From: a virus
Strand: one strand, 5' to 3'
DNA: 35,409 nucleotides
Virus record (IMG/VR): IMGVR_UViG_3300034073_001278
Span: 1 to 35,409 of that record
The notes below the pieces were generated by a model, which saw only the letters and a list, made by a program, of their open reading frames with translations, searched no databases and was not told the DNA's origin. Within the stretch, counting starts at the first letter, position 1. Every line of letters begins with the position of its first letter. Below, piece by piece: positions 6,640 through 13,637 of this stretch. The position numbers and the translations under genes are program-made.

Positions 6640-8012
6640 CCAGCACCCTGCAGCGTTACAGACAGTTCATTGCATCAAAGGGCACTGCCGCCGAATCCCA
6701 CGGGTTTCCCGTCCAGTCGAAGTGGGATCTGTTCCCCCACCAGCAGGCCACCTTGCAATTCGCATGCGAGAAAGGCCGATCGGCTGCGTTCCTCGACACT
6801 GGCCTAGGCAAGTCTCGGGTCGAGGCCGCTGCTGCTGCCGAGTTCGCCGCGGCCAGCGGTCGCCCGTCGCTGATCCTCACCCCATTGGCGGTCGCCCGTC
6901 AGATGGTGCGCGAGTGCGCAGCAGTTGGCATTGATGCCCGCATCGTCCGCGAGCAGGCCGACGTTGGCCTTGGCGTCAATATCGCCAACTACGAACGGCT
7001 GCCGAAGCTAGATCCATCGGTGTTCGGTGGCGTGGTGCTTGATGAGAGCAGCATCCTGAAGTCCTTTACCGGGCCGACCAAACGGATGCTGTGCGAGGCA
7101 TTCAGCGAGACGCCCTACCGGTTGGCGGCCACCGCTACGCCAGCGCCGAATGATCACATGGAGCTGGGCAACCACTCCGAGTTTCTCGGGCACCTGGGCA
7201 GCATGGAGATGCTGTGCCGCTGGTTCATCAATGACACCAGCACCGCTAGCCAAGACTGGCGGCTGAAGGGGCACGCGCAGGCTGATTTCTGGCGGTGGGT
7301 CAGCAGCTGGAGCAGAACCGCGACGCTGCCGTCTGATCTGGGTGGTGATGACGATGGATTCATCCTGCCGCCGCTGAACTACGAGCTCCACACCATCAGC
7401 GCTGACATCACCCAAGACGTGCCGGATGGGATGCTGTTCAGAATCCCCGATGGCAGTGCCACCACCATCCATCGTGAGAAGCGGCTGACGATGGAGGATC
7501 GCGTCGCCCGCGCTGCAGAGCTGGCCAACACCACCGATGGCCCAGTGATCGTGTGGTGCGAGACGAATGACGAATCATCGGCATTGGCGGCATCCATCCC
7601 TGGTGCCATCGAGGTGCATGGCTCCATGCCGTTGGACGAGAAGGTGGCCGCGTTGGATGCCTTCACGTTTGGTGAGCGCCGGGTGATCGTGTCGAAGCCG
7701 AAGCTGGCAGGCCTAGGCCTGAACTGGCAGCACGCCAGCACGGTGATCTTTGCCAGCGTCAGCCACAGCTACGAGCAGCACTACCAGGCCGTGCGTCGGG
7801 CATGGCGGTTTGGTCAAACCAAGCCTGTCACCTGCCACGTGATCATCAGCGATACAGAGACAGCGATTTGGAACAACGTCCAGCGAAAGGCTGCTGATCA
7901 CGCCCGAATGAAGCGTGCAATGGCTGAAGCCATGAATGGCTACCAGCAGCAGGCCAGCAAGAAGGCGTACACGCGCACTGCGTCCGTATCACTCCCCGCA
8001 TTCCTTCAATGA
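6636..8012 (+). CDS. SNF2-like SF2 helicase/translocase
   Basis: About 458 residues from GTG 6636. The frame is open further upstream (to 6603), but GTG 6636 has GGGAGGTGG just before it and overlaps the previous stop (GTGA), so it is the best start. Motifs: Q/FPHQ near residue 33, Walker A DTGLGKS (54-60), a DEAD-box variant DESS (136-139), TATPAPND (166-173) and motif VI QAVRRAWRFGQ near the C-terminus. The DESS box and 'ATPAPND.MELGNH' are typical of phage SNF2-family helicases encoded next to DNA methyltransferases, as found here. It probably moves along double-stranded DNA in replication or repair. This is the second SF2 enzyme of the arm; the two are not close relatives. Confidence 0.9.
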   Translation: MTSTLQRYRQFIASKGTAAESHGFPVQSKWDLFPHQQATLQFACEKGRSAAFLDTGLGKSRVEAAAAAEFAAASGRPSLILTPLAVARQMVRECAAVGIDARIVREQADVGLGVNIANYERLPKLDPSVFGGVVLDESSILKSFTGPTKRMLCEAFSETPYRLAATATPAPNDHMELGNHSEFLGHLGSMEMLCRWFINDTSTASQDWRLKGHAQADFWRWVSSWSRTATLPSDLGGDDDGFILPPLNYELHTISADITQDVPDGMLFRIPDGSATTIHREKRLTMEDRVARAAELANTTDGPVIVWCETNDESSALAASIPGAIEVHGSMPLDEKVAALDAFTFGERRVIVSKPKLAGLGLNWQHASTVIFASVSHSYEQHYQAVRRAWRFGQTKPVTCHVIISDTETAIWNNVQRKAADHARMKRAMAEAMNGYQQQASKKAYTRTASVSLPAFLQ

Positions 8013-8887
8013 AACCCGACTATCAAGGTGAAAAGTGGGCCGTTTATGTGGCCGATTGCATTGAGATCATGAACGGCATGCCTGAGGGCATTGTTGACCT
8101 AGCAGTGTTTTCCCCACCGTTTTCTGATCTTTTCGTATATTCAGACTCAGAACGTGACATGGGAAACTGCGGCAGCCATGCCGAATTCATGGAGCACTAC
8201 GCGTACTTTGCGCGAGCACTGTTCCGCGCCATGAAACCAGGCCGCATCGCCTGCGTTCACTGCTCAGACCTGCCAGCCCGCAAGAGCAAGGATGGATTCA
8301 TTGGGCTACATGACTTTGGTGGTGACCTGATCCGCGCTCACCAGGATGCCGGCTGGGTTTACCACGCTCGCTGCACGATCTGGAAAGATCCTGTGATCGA
8401 AATGCAGCGGACCAAGGCGCTGGGCCTGCTATATAAGCAGCTGAAGAAAGACAGCAGCCGCAGCAGGGTAGGCATGCCGGACTACATGCTGTTCTTTCGC
8501 AAGGATCAGGACAATCCCGATCCGATCACCCATGACCCTGATGATCTGCCGGTGAGCATGTGGCAGGAGCTGGCCAGCCCGGTATGGATGCGCGTGAACC
8601 AGACCAACGTGCTGAACGGCCGGCAGGCCCGTGGTGATCAGGATGAGCGGCACATTTGCCCGCTGCAGCTGGACGTGATCGAGCGCTGCATCACGCTGTA
8701 CAGCAACCCTGGGGACGTGGTGATTGATCCGTTCAACGGCATTGGCAGCACCGGCTACCAGGCCGTGAAGATGGGCCGGAAGTATGTGGGAGTTGAGCTC
8801 AAGCCGGAGTACGCCCGCCAGGCTGCGAAGTTTCTAGAGCAGGCCGAGGGCAGCGCTGCGTCACTGTTCGACCTGGAGGCCGCCTGA
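8009..8887 (+). CDS. Site-specific DNA methyltransferase (N6-adenine or N4-cytosine type)
   Basis: 292 residues. The catalytic motif IV is VFSPPFSDLF (residues 33-42), an SPPF variant of the (D/N/S)PP(Y/F) box. Motif I, DPFNGIGSTG, begins near residue 240 and is followed by GRKYVGVELKPEYA. Motif IV before motif I is the beta-class order. The middle contains WKDPVIEMQRTKALG and MPDYMLFFRKD, also typical. It overlaps the helicase stop by four bases, a pairing often seen in phages. No specificity subunit or restriction enzyme lies next to it, so it is best read as an orphan methylase that protects or marks phage DNA. The recognition sequence cannot be read from the protein. Confidence 0.93.
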   Translation: MKPDYQGEKWAVYVADCIEIMNGMPEGIVDLAVFSPPFSDLFVYSDSERDMGNCGSHAEFMEHYAYFARALFRAMKPGRIACVHCSDLPARKSKDGFIGLHDFGGDLIRAHQDAGWVYHARCTIWKDPVIEMQRTKALGLLYKQLKKDSSRSRVGMPDYMLFFRKDQDNPDPITHDPDDLPVSMWQELASPVWMRVNQTNVLNGRQARGDQDERHICPLQLDVIERCITLYSNPGDVVIDPFNGIGSTGYQAVKMGRKYVGVELKPEYARQAAKFLEQAEGSAASLFDLEAA

Positions 8888-8889
8888 CC

Positions 8890-9033
8890 ATGGAAACCCG
8901 CCGTTTAACCATCCTGCTGACGCTGCCCGAGGTGGAGGCGTTACGCCGCCAACTGCGGCCTGAGGAATCAATGAACGACCTGTTACGCAGAATTGTCCAC
9001 GATCGTATTCATGCTGGGAGGACTGAGCGATGA
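8890..9033 (+). CDS. Small ribbon-helix-helix-like protein (47 aa)
   Basis: ATG 8890 starts two bases after the methyltransferase stop. The 47-residue product begins METRRLTILLTLPEVEALRR and continues with a loop and MNDLLRRIVHDRI. A short beta strand (RRLTILL), a helix, a turn and a second helix is the ribbon-helix-helix plan of small DNA-binding proteins. Its TGA overlaps the ATG of the next gene. It could be an early repressor or DNA-packing factor. Confidence 0.6.
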   Translation: METRRLTILLTLPEVEALRRQLRPEESMNDLLRRIVHDRIHAGRTER

Positions 9034-9368
9034 GCGCTGACTACGCCCTGGCCCAGCCCGAGCCACAGGAGCCGACTATTGAGGAGATTGACGATCTGGC
9101 CTCAGAGCTGCTGGACGGCGACCGAGCAAGCACCCGTGACTTCGCCCGCGCCGTCCTCGCCCGCTGGGGCCGCCCCGCCATCGAGCCGGTGCCGGTGAGT
9201 GAGCGGTTGCCGGGGCCGGAGGAGGGGAGGTGTTGGTGGTGGAACGATATGAGAAACCATTGGGACCTTCTTGACGCTCGGTACAGAACACGTGCCGAGC
9301 TTTGGAGTTTCACAGCCTGGCTCCCCTATTACGCCCTGCCGGTGCCGCAGCAACAGGAGGTGGAGTGA
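9030..9368 (+). CDS. DUF551-like protein
   Basis: 112 residues. The second half has PVPVSERLPGPEEGRCWWWN, a spacer, and FTAWLPYYALPVP. This 'PvserLP......vlv.n......W....THWlPlp.lP.p' pattern is DUF551, found in many phage and prophage genes with unknown function. The first half is acidic (EEIDDLASELLDGD) with a FARAVLARWG helix. It overlaps its neighbours at both ends (ATGA and TGATG), so it belongs to the same transcription unit. Confidence 0.8.
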   Translation: MSADYALAQPEPQEPTIEEIDDLASELLDGDRASTRDFARAVLARWGRPAIEPVPVSERLPGPEEGRCWWWNDMRNHWDLLDARYRTRAELWSFTAWLPYYALPVPQQQEVE

Positions 9369-9598
9369 TGAGCCCGTATATCTATCTACTACTCAGCGTA
9401 TACCTACCTAGTGATCAACGAGTCAGTCGTTGTGCCGTAAAAAGAGACGTAAACACAATCCCAAGTGGCTGGGACGCCATTGATTACTGGGCAGAGCCTG
9501 AGCACAAAGCTTATTTCCTCTCCTTGCTACCTGAGCACATAACAGAAGATCAGCCAGTATTAGTTAATGTCGAGCGAATTCAATGGATCGAGCCATGA
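9368..9598 (+). CDS. Hypothetical protein (76 aa), AT-richer
   Basis: ATG 9368 follows an ACAGGAGGTGGAG Shine-Dalgarno region and overlaps the previous stop (TGATG); the frame is open further upstream but that part is antisense-like. The product begins MSPYIYLLLSVYLPS and later has WDAIDYWAEPEHKAYFLSLL. Codons such as tat, tta and gta are used far more than in neighbouring genes, suggesting recent acquisition. No family is recognised. The stop overlaps the next ATG by one to four bases. Confidence 0.6.
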   Translation: MSPYIYLLLSVYLPSDQRVSRCAVKRDVNTIPSGWDAIDYWAEPEHKAYFLSLLPEHITEDQPVLVNVERIQWIEP

Positions 9599-9864
9599 CC
9601 ACCCCAACCCCGCCCCTCTCACCAGCAGCTCAGGCTGTGCTGGATGCTGCGATGCAGTACGAGATCAACCCGGAGTGTTACTCACGGGAAATTGCCGTCG
9701 CCGTATTGCGTGCGGCTGCGGATCAGGCAATTCCTCTCACCAAGACGCCTTGGGGTACAAGTCTGATTCCGGTTCTGACTTCACAAGAAAGCCGCGATCG
9801 GATTCTCGCCATCGCCGCCGAGCTGGAGCAGGCGGCAAATATCAACACTACGGAGGCACCATGA
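9595..9864 (+). CDS. Small hypothetical protein (89 aa)
   Basis: ATG 9595 overlaps the previous TGA; ATG 9583 is possible but less well placed. The protein begins with a Pro/Thr-rich tail, then SPAAQAVLDAAMQYEI and AVAVLRAAADQAIPL, ending in a helix with RDRILAIAAELEQA. I recall similar small proteins from picocyanobacterial phages, always with this AVL(D/A)AA opening, but with no known function. It is coupled to the following gene by an ATGA overlap. Confidence 0.75.
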   Translation: MTTPTPPLSPAAQAVLDAAMQYEINPECYSREIAVAVLRAAADQAIPLTKTPWGTSLIPVLTSQESRDRILAIAAELEQAANINTTEAP

Positions 9865-10199
9865 CTGACCAACACCGCGCCACGCCTGAGCAGTGGGAGC
9901 TGCTGAAACGCCAAGGCCAAACACTCGGCAGCGCCGAATCTATTGCCCTCCTCGAACTCCGCGACCGCATCGCAGCACTGGAGGCATCAGCAGGTATTGG
10001 CCAGCCCGTCACGCCAGCCAATACTTCAGCCCCCGCCGATTCGCTGCTGGAGCGGGTTCAGGGTGCGATCAGTGATGTGGAGTTTCCACATGGCACCGAC
10101 GAAGCCCGCGCCGCGATCCGTGAGGTGGCCAGGTGGTTGCGATCAGAACTGGTGAGTCGTGCGGTGGCTGATCGACTGGAGCAGGAAGCCAACCACTAA
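9861..10199 (+). CDS. Hypothetical protein with ATPEQW opening and C-terminal ARAAIREVA segment
   Basis: 112 residues from ATG 9861, which overlaps the upstream stop; the frame continues upstream to 9567 but that stretch is antisense-like and out of keeping. The protein opens MTDQHRATPEQWELLKRQ, has ELRDRIAALEAS (short coiled coil) and closes with EARAAIREVARWLRSELVS. This modular layout recurs in small genes of Synechococcus/Cyanobium and their phages, which supports the host inference. Function unknown. It is the last gene before element C. Confidence 0.8.
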   Translation: MTDQHRATPEQWELLKRQGQTLGSAESIALLELRDRIAALEASAGIGQPVTPANTSAPADSLLERVQGAISDVEFPHGTDEARAAIREVARWLRSELVSRAVADRLEQEANH

Positions 10200-10200
10200 C

Positions 10201-10230
10201 GGTGCAAAACCGGAACCTATGCGGTAGGGT
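10201..10230 (+). promoter_or_regulatory. 30-bp repeated promoter/operator element, copy C
   Basis: GGTGCAAAACCGGAACCTAT (10201-10220) then GCGG and TAGGGT (10225-10230). It matches copies B and D over the whole 30 bases. ACCGG-N7-GCGGT forms an imperfect inverted repeat. It begins directly after the stop of the preceding gene and precedes the small membrane-protein gene. Confidence 0.7.
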
Positions 10231-10296
10231 ATGGAGGTCAGCAGGCCGAGCGCGCCGCTGACCACCTATTCCGCCCGGCACTGGCCGGTTCTGTTC

Positions 10297-10659
10297 ATGT
10301 CCATCACCACCATTGCCGGCACTGCCGGCCGCATCACTGGTACGGCTGCCAAAGGCCTGATCTGGGCTTACGACACCATCGACTGGGCTGAAGTTCGCGC
10401 GATCGTGCTGCACGGCCTACAGGTTCTGATCGTTCTGGCCCTGCTGGCCGGCAGGTACAGCCGCCGCGCATGGGACACGGTGCCAGTCCTGAGTGAACGG
10501 CTCGGCCGCTGGTACGCCGGCCTGATTGCACCAGCACCAGCGCCGACCTACAAGCGCGCCGAGCTGGAGCAGCTGACCTGCCGTCAGCTCATGGCCATCA
10601 CCGGCACTCGCAGGAAACTCGCCAAGCGGCACCTCGTGGAGCTGGCGCTAGCGGCCTGA
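10297..10659 (+). CDS. Small membrane-associated hypothetical protein
   Basis: About 120 residues from ATG 10297. A hydrophobic stretch VLHGLQVLIVLALLAG forms one membrane segment, flanked by AGRITGTAAKGLIWAYD and a basic RYSRRAWD. The C-terminus (QLMAITGTRRKLAKRHLVEL) looks like a small helical SAP/Rho-N-type or HTH-like module. ATG 10231 gives a 142-residue version, but that codon directly follows the -10-like hexamer of element C, so it would lie upstream of the predicted transcription start; 10297 is preferred, though 10231 remains possible. Having its own copy of the element suggests early expression. Function unknown. Confidence 0.65.
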   Translation: MSITTIAGTAGRITGTAAKGLIWAYDTIDWAEVRAIVLHGLQVLIVLALLAGRYSRRAWDTVPVLSERLGRWYAGLIAPAPAPTYKRAELEQLTCRQLMAITGTRRKLAKRHLVELALAA

Positions 10660-10679
10660 TCACATACAACCGACACACC

Positions 10680-10913
10680 ATGAAAGACCACCTCCAGCCC
10701 GGTGACATCTGGCGGCACCCCTGTATGGGGCCGCTGTACGTCACCGATGAAGATCGGGACGCATATCCCGGCACGTTGAAGTGCTACTGGGGAATGGGCG
10801 GCAACCCTAATGCGCCGTTCACGTTCCGCCACCCGAACAACACAACCAACCTGACGCTGGTGCAGCGACTGGGTGAACAGGACGAGAACGGCGAATGGCA
10901 CCTCAAGCGATGA
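10680..10913 (+). CDS. Hypothetical protein (77 aa)
   Basis: ATG 10680 follows a 20-base gap. The sequence MKDHLQPGDIWRHPCMGPLY and later KCYWGMGGNPNAPFTFR looks like a small beta-rich fold of the kind many phages carry; the PGDIW opening is reminiscent of small SH3-like proteins. No catalytic motif is visible. The stop overlaps the following small gene (ATGA). Real coding is likely because the frame is well formed and coupled. Confidence 0.7.
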   Translation: MKDHLQPGDIWRHPCMGPLYVTDEDRDAYPGTLKCYWGMGGNPNAPFTFRHPNNTTNLTLVQRLGEQDENGEWHLKR

Positions 10914-11056
10914 TCCCGCGCCTGTATCACGTCCAGCTCATCACTGGTTCCGTGGAGCTCTACGCCATCACTCAGGCCCAGGCCATCCGCACCGCACTGG
11001 AGCTGGCCGGCCCTGGTGCCACGGTGCTCAGGGTGTGGCGAGAAGGTGACTGGTAG
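10910..11056 (+). CDS. Small hypothetical protein (48 aa)
   Basis: ATG 10910 overlaps the previous TGA. The product reads MIPRLYHVQLITGSVELYAI, then TQAQAIRTALELAGPGA and ends VWREGDW. A beta hairpin followed by an AQAI..A.ELAGPGA helix is typical of small picocyanobacterial/phage proteins I recall, without known function. Its TAG abuts the stop of the opposing leftward gene. Confidence 0.65.
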   Translation: MIPRLYHVQLITGSVELYAITQAQAIRTALELAGPGATVLRVWREGDW

Positions 11057-11060
11057 TCAC
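11046..11060. terminator. Short inverted repeat between convergent genes
   Basis: GTGACT-GGT-AGTCAC is a perfect 6-bp inverted repeat covering the two facing stop codons. It is short and lacks a T-run, so at best it is a weak bidirectional terminator. Confidence 0.25.
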
Positions 11061-11263
11061 ACGCCCGGCTCGTCCACTTCAGACGGGCCACGTCGAGGCT
11101 GCACGCCACCACCAGGGAGCTGCAGCCCGCGGCGTTCGCACTCGTCAATGAACGCCGCCGCGGCCGTGTGTCGGTCGCTGTGCTCCACCTGCACGCCGCC
11201 ACCTTGGATCAGCCAGACCGGTTGGCCGTTCCTGATCACCAGCTCAGCGGTGGGGAGATTCAT
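11057..11263 (-). CDS. Small hypothetical protein (68 aa)
   Basis: A leftward frame with ATG 11263. It begins MNLPTAELVIRNGQPVWLIQ, continues HTAAAAFIDECERRGLQLPG and ends in a Pro/Gly-rich tail. A beta hairpin plus a helix with 'IDECERRGL' looks like genuine protein, with typical local codon use. It is a lone leftward gene between the rightward early arm and the integrase. A CCATACCCTGA motif lies immediately before its start (11264-11277). No family is recognised. Confidence 0.65.
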   Translation of the reverse strand: MNLPTAELVIRNGQPVWLIQGGGVQVEHSDRHTAAAAFIDECERRGLQLPGGGVQPRRGPSEVDEPGV

Positions 11264-11277
11264 GAGTCAGGGTATGG
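11264..11277 (-). promoter_or_regulatory. CCATACCCTGA start-proximal motif, copy 1
   Basis: Reading leftward, CCATACCCTGACTC ends directly at the ATG of the 68-residue protein. The same 11-mer at the same distance precedes the head-tail joining gene (30293-30306), and a one-mismatch copy precedes the gene at 20821. TACCCT could be a TAnnnT -10 box very close to the start codon. Confidence 0.3.
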
Positions 11278-11534
11278 ACAGGGGATGTACCTTCCCCGAG
11301 ACTCCCTGCCGTTACTGGGCTCTCACTACGACATCCGGGCCATTGATGAGGATTTGTACTTGGCGGTGCTCGCCTGTCGTAGAGCGGAAAATGGTTGCGC
11401 TGCAGGCGATCTGACCAGTACGCCAACTCCAGCGTTAGGGACTGCAGGGGACTACGAAGGCCCATAATTTCGCGGAATATGTACCGGCCGTCCATCGGTG
11501 CATTGATCCCAAATTCTGTGCGTCGTATTCGCCC
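11264..11534. other. Non-coding gap upstream of the integrase
   Basis: No confident gene, tRNA or terminator is visible. Short frames exist (for example ATG 11262, about 50 residues, Cys-rich) but none looks convincing. By position this gap could hold the integrase promoter and perhaps the phage attachment site; I could not identify an att core without a host sequence. Confidence 0.4.
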
Positions 11535-12530
11535 ATGGCCAGCGTGAACGTCCATCGCGACCGCCTGTACCTGCTGGCCAAGGTGCCGCGCCGCGACGGC
11601 AGCCCAGGCCTGCAGCAGTGCCGGATTGCCCTGCGGCTTGACAACACGCCGGTGAATCGCCGCACTGCCGCCAAGCAGCTGCAGACCTTGGAGCAGCAGC
11701 TGGCGACCGGAACGTTCGACTGGGCGTACTGGAACGATCAGGAGCAGGGGATTACCTGGCGGGATGCCATCGCCAGGTTGCATCGTGCTCGGGTGGTATT
11801 GGGCCGCACGTCGGAGACGACCTGGGAGATCAACTATATGGGCCGGCTGCGGCAGATCCCGCCAGGGGCAGCCGTGACCACTGAATCAATGGCGCAGGCG
11901 CTGCAGCGTTACGACCGCTCGACGTGCTCGTACAAAGAGCTCTGGTATCTGCTGCGGCATATCGCCAAGCTGACAGGCGTGCCATTTCCTGAGCTGCCAG
12001 TGCCGACCTATGGCCAGGCCCAGCTGGTGGCAGTGCCCACCGATGCGGAGATCATCAGCTGGGTCGAGGCGTCAGGTGCCGCGGCCTGGTATTTCGGGAT
12101 GATGGCCACCTATGGGCTGAGGCCGCACGAAGTGGAAGGCTCGCGGCTGATCGAGAAGGATTACTGCCAAATATCAGACAGCACTAAAACCGGATTCCGC
12201 ACGGTGGTGCCGGTGCCCCGCGAATGGGTTGAGCGGTTCAGGCTGCGCGATCGACGGCTACGGACTGGTGGTGTGCTGGGTGAACGACCTGATGCCGTGT
12301 CGAAGTGGCTGCATAAGGAGCTTCGCCGGCTGGGTTTGCCGTGGCGGCCTTATGCGCTCAGGCATGCGTACGCCGGCCGGCTGTGGAAGCAAGGCGGCAG
12401 CCGGCTGGATATTTACACGGCTGCCAGGCTGATGGGCCACACGCCGCAGCAGCACGCCAAGACGTACCGTGCCCACATTCAGCCGCATGCGGTGGCAGAG
12501 GCGGCAGAGAGGGCGTTGAACGATGGATGA
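11535..12530 (+). CDS. int: Tyrosine site-specific integrase
   Basis: 331 residues. The N-terminal third (MASVNVHRDRLYLLAKVPRR) is a DNA-binding arm, the middle a core-binding helical domain, and the C-terminal half the catalytic domain. Catalytic residues visible: Arg196 in TYGLRPHEVEG, Lys218 in STKTGFRTV, Arg276 in PYALRHAYAG, His302 in LMGHTPQQHAKTY and nucleophile Tyr311. The first His of the box II HxxR motif is Tyr273 here, a seldom-seen change. The enzyme should integrate and, with an excisionase, excise the phage genome. An excisionase-like HTH gene converges on it. The protein is slightly shorter than lambda integrase (356 residues). Presence of this gene shows a temperate lifestyle. 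Confidence 0.93.
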   Translation: MASVNVHRDRLYLLAKVPRRDGSPGLQQCRIALRLDNTPVNRRTAAKQLQTLEQQLATGTFDWAYWNDQEQGITWRDAIARLHRARVVLGRTSETTWEINYMGRLRQIPPGAAVTTESMAQALQRYDRSTCSYKELWYLLRHIAKLTGVPFPELPVPTYGQAQLVAVPTDAEIISWVEASGAAAWYFGMMATYGLRPHEVEGSRLIEKDYCQISDSTKTGFRTVVPVPREWVERFRLRDRRLRTGGVLGERPDAVSKWLHKELRRLGLPWRPYALRHAYAGRLWKQGGSRLDIYTAARLMGHTPQQHAKTYRAHIQPHAVAEAAERALNDG

Positions 12531-12586
12531 GCTGATGACAGGGAGAGAAGCGCTGCTTGCTCGGCTGGCCAGCTACAACGAAGAAG

Positions 12587-12826
12587 TCAGCTCAGGCCGG
12601 CATGTTCCACCACCAGGCCTGGCACCACCGCCTGCGGATTTATCCGCACCATGCGCCGCTGAGCGCCAACCGGCGCCAGGTCAATCAACTCACGGCCCCA
12701 CCGCCAGCGGCTCTTGCGGTTCGCATCGGCCTCGTGGATCAGCCGCTTGATATGCCGCTCACTGCAGCCGAGGGCCTCGGCAGCTTCGGCCACGGTGAGC
12801 AACAGTCTGGGGCTGCACTTCCGCAT
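12587..12826 (-). CDS. Excisionase-like helix-turn-helix protein
   Basis: About 79 residues from ATG 12826, which has GAGGGG upstream and overlaps the previous stop (TGATG); GTG 12832 is the alternative. LLTVAEAAEALGCSERHIKR is a clear MerR/excisionase-type helix-turn-helix, followed by a basic loop and a wing with RRMVRINPQAV. Such proteins serve as excisionases or AlpA-like regulators in temperate phages, and the position directly facing the integrase fits that. It is the last gene of the leftward early operon. Confidence 0.8.
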   Translation of the reverse strand: MRKCSPRLLLTVAEAAEALGCSERHIKRLIHEADANRKSRWRWGRELIDLAPVGAQRRMVRINPQAVVPGLVVEHAGLS

Positions 12827-13128
12827 CAGCACCCCTCCCTGCCGAAGAGGGAGCAGTCACGGGCAAACCCTGGACCTTCCAGCGCAGGATCTGGGAACCC
12901 TAGCCCGCACTCGCCGTGATGCCAGTGCATGCACCGCTCGCAGCTTGGATCGTTTGGTCCCGGTGGTGGCCGGTAACCATCAGGCAAAGCGTCGCGGTAG
13001 ATCTTGCCGATCCGTATCTGGCGGATCGTTTCACGGCTGACGCCATACACGTGCCCTAGAGCACGGTGCGTTTCAGGTGATGCAATGATCGCCGCGATTT
13101 GCTCAGCGGTGAACTTCCGGATGGTCAT
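12826..13128 (-). CDS. HTH protein with cysteine-rich C-terminus
   Basis: 100 residues. The first half (MTIRKFTAEQIAAIIAS, then HVYGVSRETIRQIRIGK) is a helix-turn-helix, similar to the HTH of site-specific endonuclease accessory proteins. The second half has CERCMHWHHGECGLGFPDP and a final Cys, a probable zinc-binding cluster. ATG 13128 overlaps the deaminase stop (ATGA). It is likely a small DNA-binding regulator; its target is unknown. Confidence 0.75.
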   Translation of the reverse strand: MTIRKFTAEQIAAIIASPETHRALGHVYGVSRETIRQIRIGKIYRDALPDGYRPPPGPNDPSCERCMHWHHGECGLGFPDPALEGPGFARDCSLFGREGC

Positions 13129-13637
13129 CCCTTGCTGCCCGTAACGGTGACGTCCCCGTTGTATCTGCCACTGACGGCGTAGGACCGCAGGGGCCGTTCA
13201 GCCATCAGGTGGAATACAACTTGGCCGATCTTCATGCCAGGCCAGAGCCCTACTGGCCAGAGCTGGCGGGAGTTATGGAGCTCCAGCGTGAGCACGCTGC
13301 CATGCCAGCCGGGATCGCAGTATCCGGCCATCAGATGCTCGAGGCCTTCACGTGCGCGGCTGGACTTCAGCATGAATTGAGCCGCTACATCATCGGGCAG
13401 GTTGAACACCTCCACCGTCTGGGCCAGGCAGAACTGACCCGGCACCAGTTCGTATGGGTTGGCTTCAGTGTGACCGGCCAGCGGATACGGCACCAGCTCA
13501 CGGCTGACGGCTGATTCAATCAGCAGCGTGTCACCAAGGCGTACGTCGAGCGATGCTGGATTGATCAGCTCATCGGCGTAACCGTGGATCATGCCGCCTT
13601 CACAGCGGCTGCGGATCTGAAAATCTGCGAGAATCAC
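13125..13637 (-). CDS. dcd: dCTP deaminase / dUTPase-like protein
   Basis: About 170 residues from GTG 13637. This start overlaps the upstream TGA (GTGA) and gives the usual Dcd opening (M)ILADFQIRSRCEGG; ATG 13688 upstream would overlap the preceding gene by 55 bases and is less likely. Family signatures: INPASLDVRLG, GQFCLAQTVEVFNLP, MLKSSRAREGLE, CDPGWHGSVLTLELHN and SGRYNG. The SSxxR motif and the Glu in LTLELHN match the catalytic Ser, Arg and Glu of bacterial dCTP deaminase. It makes dUTP (and perhaps dUMP) from dCTP for thymidylate supply. In a GC-rich phage it may instead tune dCTP/dTTP balance. It is embedded in an operon of small regulatory genes. Confidence 0.88.
   Translation of the reverse strand: MILADFQIRSRCEGGMIHGYADELINPASLDVRLGDTLLIESAVSRELVPYPLAGHTEANPYELVPGQFCLAQTVEVFNLPDDVAAQFMLKSSRAREGLEHLMAGYCDPGWHGSVLTLELHNSRQLWPVGLWPGMKIGQVVFHLMAERPLRSYAVSGRYNGDVTVTGSKG

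Noticed and set aside
6636-8887. Type III or BREX-like restriction/defence system (helicase plus methylase)
   Set aside because: No restriction nuclease domain, specificity subunit or BREX partner genes are present; the pair is common in phage replication modules.
9567-9860. N-terminal extension of the ATPEQW protein
   Set aside because: The upstream section is out of keeping with the family start and overlaps another coupled gene; ATG 9861 has the ATGA overlap.
11264-11534. tRNA or attachment site before the integrase
   Set aside because: No cloverleaf or T-loop consensus could be found, and without host sequence no att core can be named.
11703-11720. ACCGGAACG in the integrase as another copy of the repeated element
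   Set aside because: Only nine bases match partly, it is within coding sequence and lacks the TGCA block and TAGnRT hexamer.
12523-12750. Rightward 75-codon frame overlapping the integrase stop
   Set aside because: Most of it is antisense to the well-formed excisionase-like gene and becomes Pro/Ser-rich, typical of a shadow frame.
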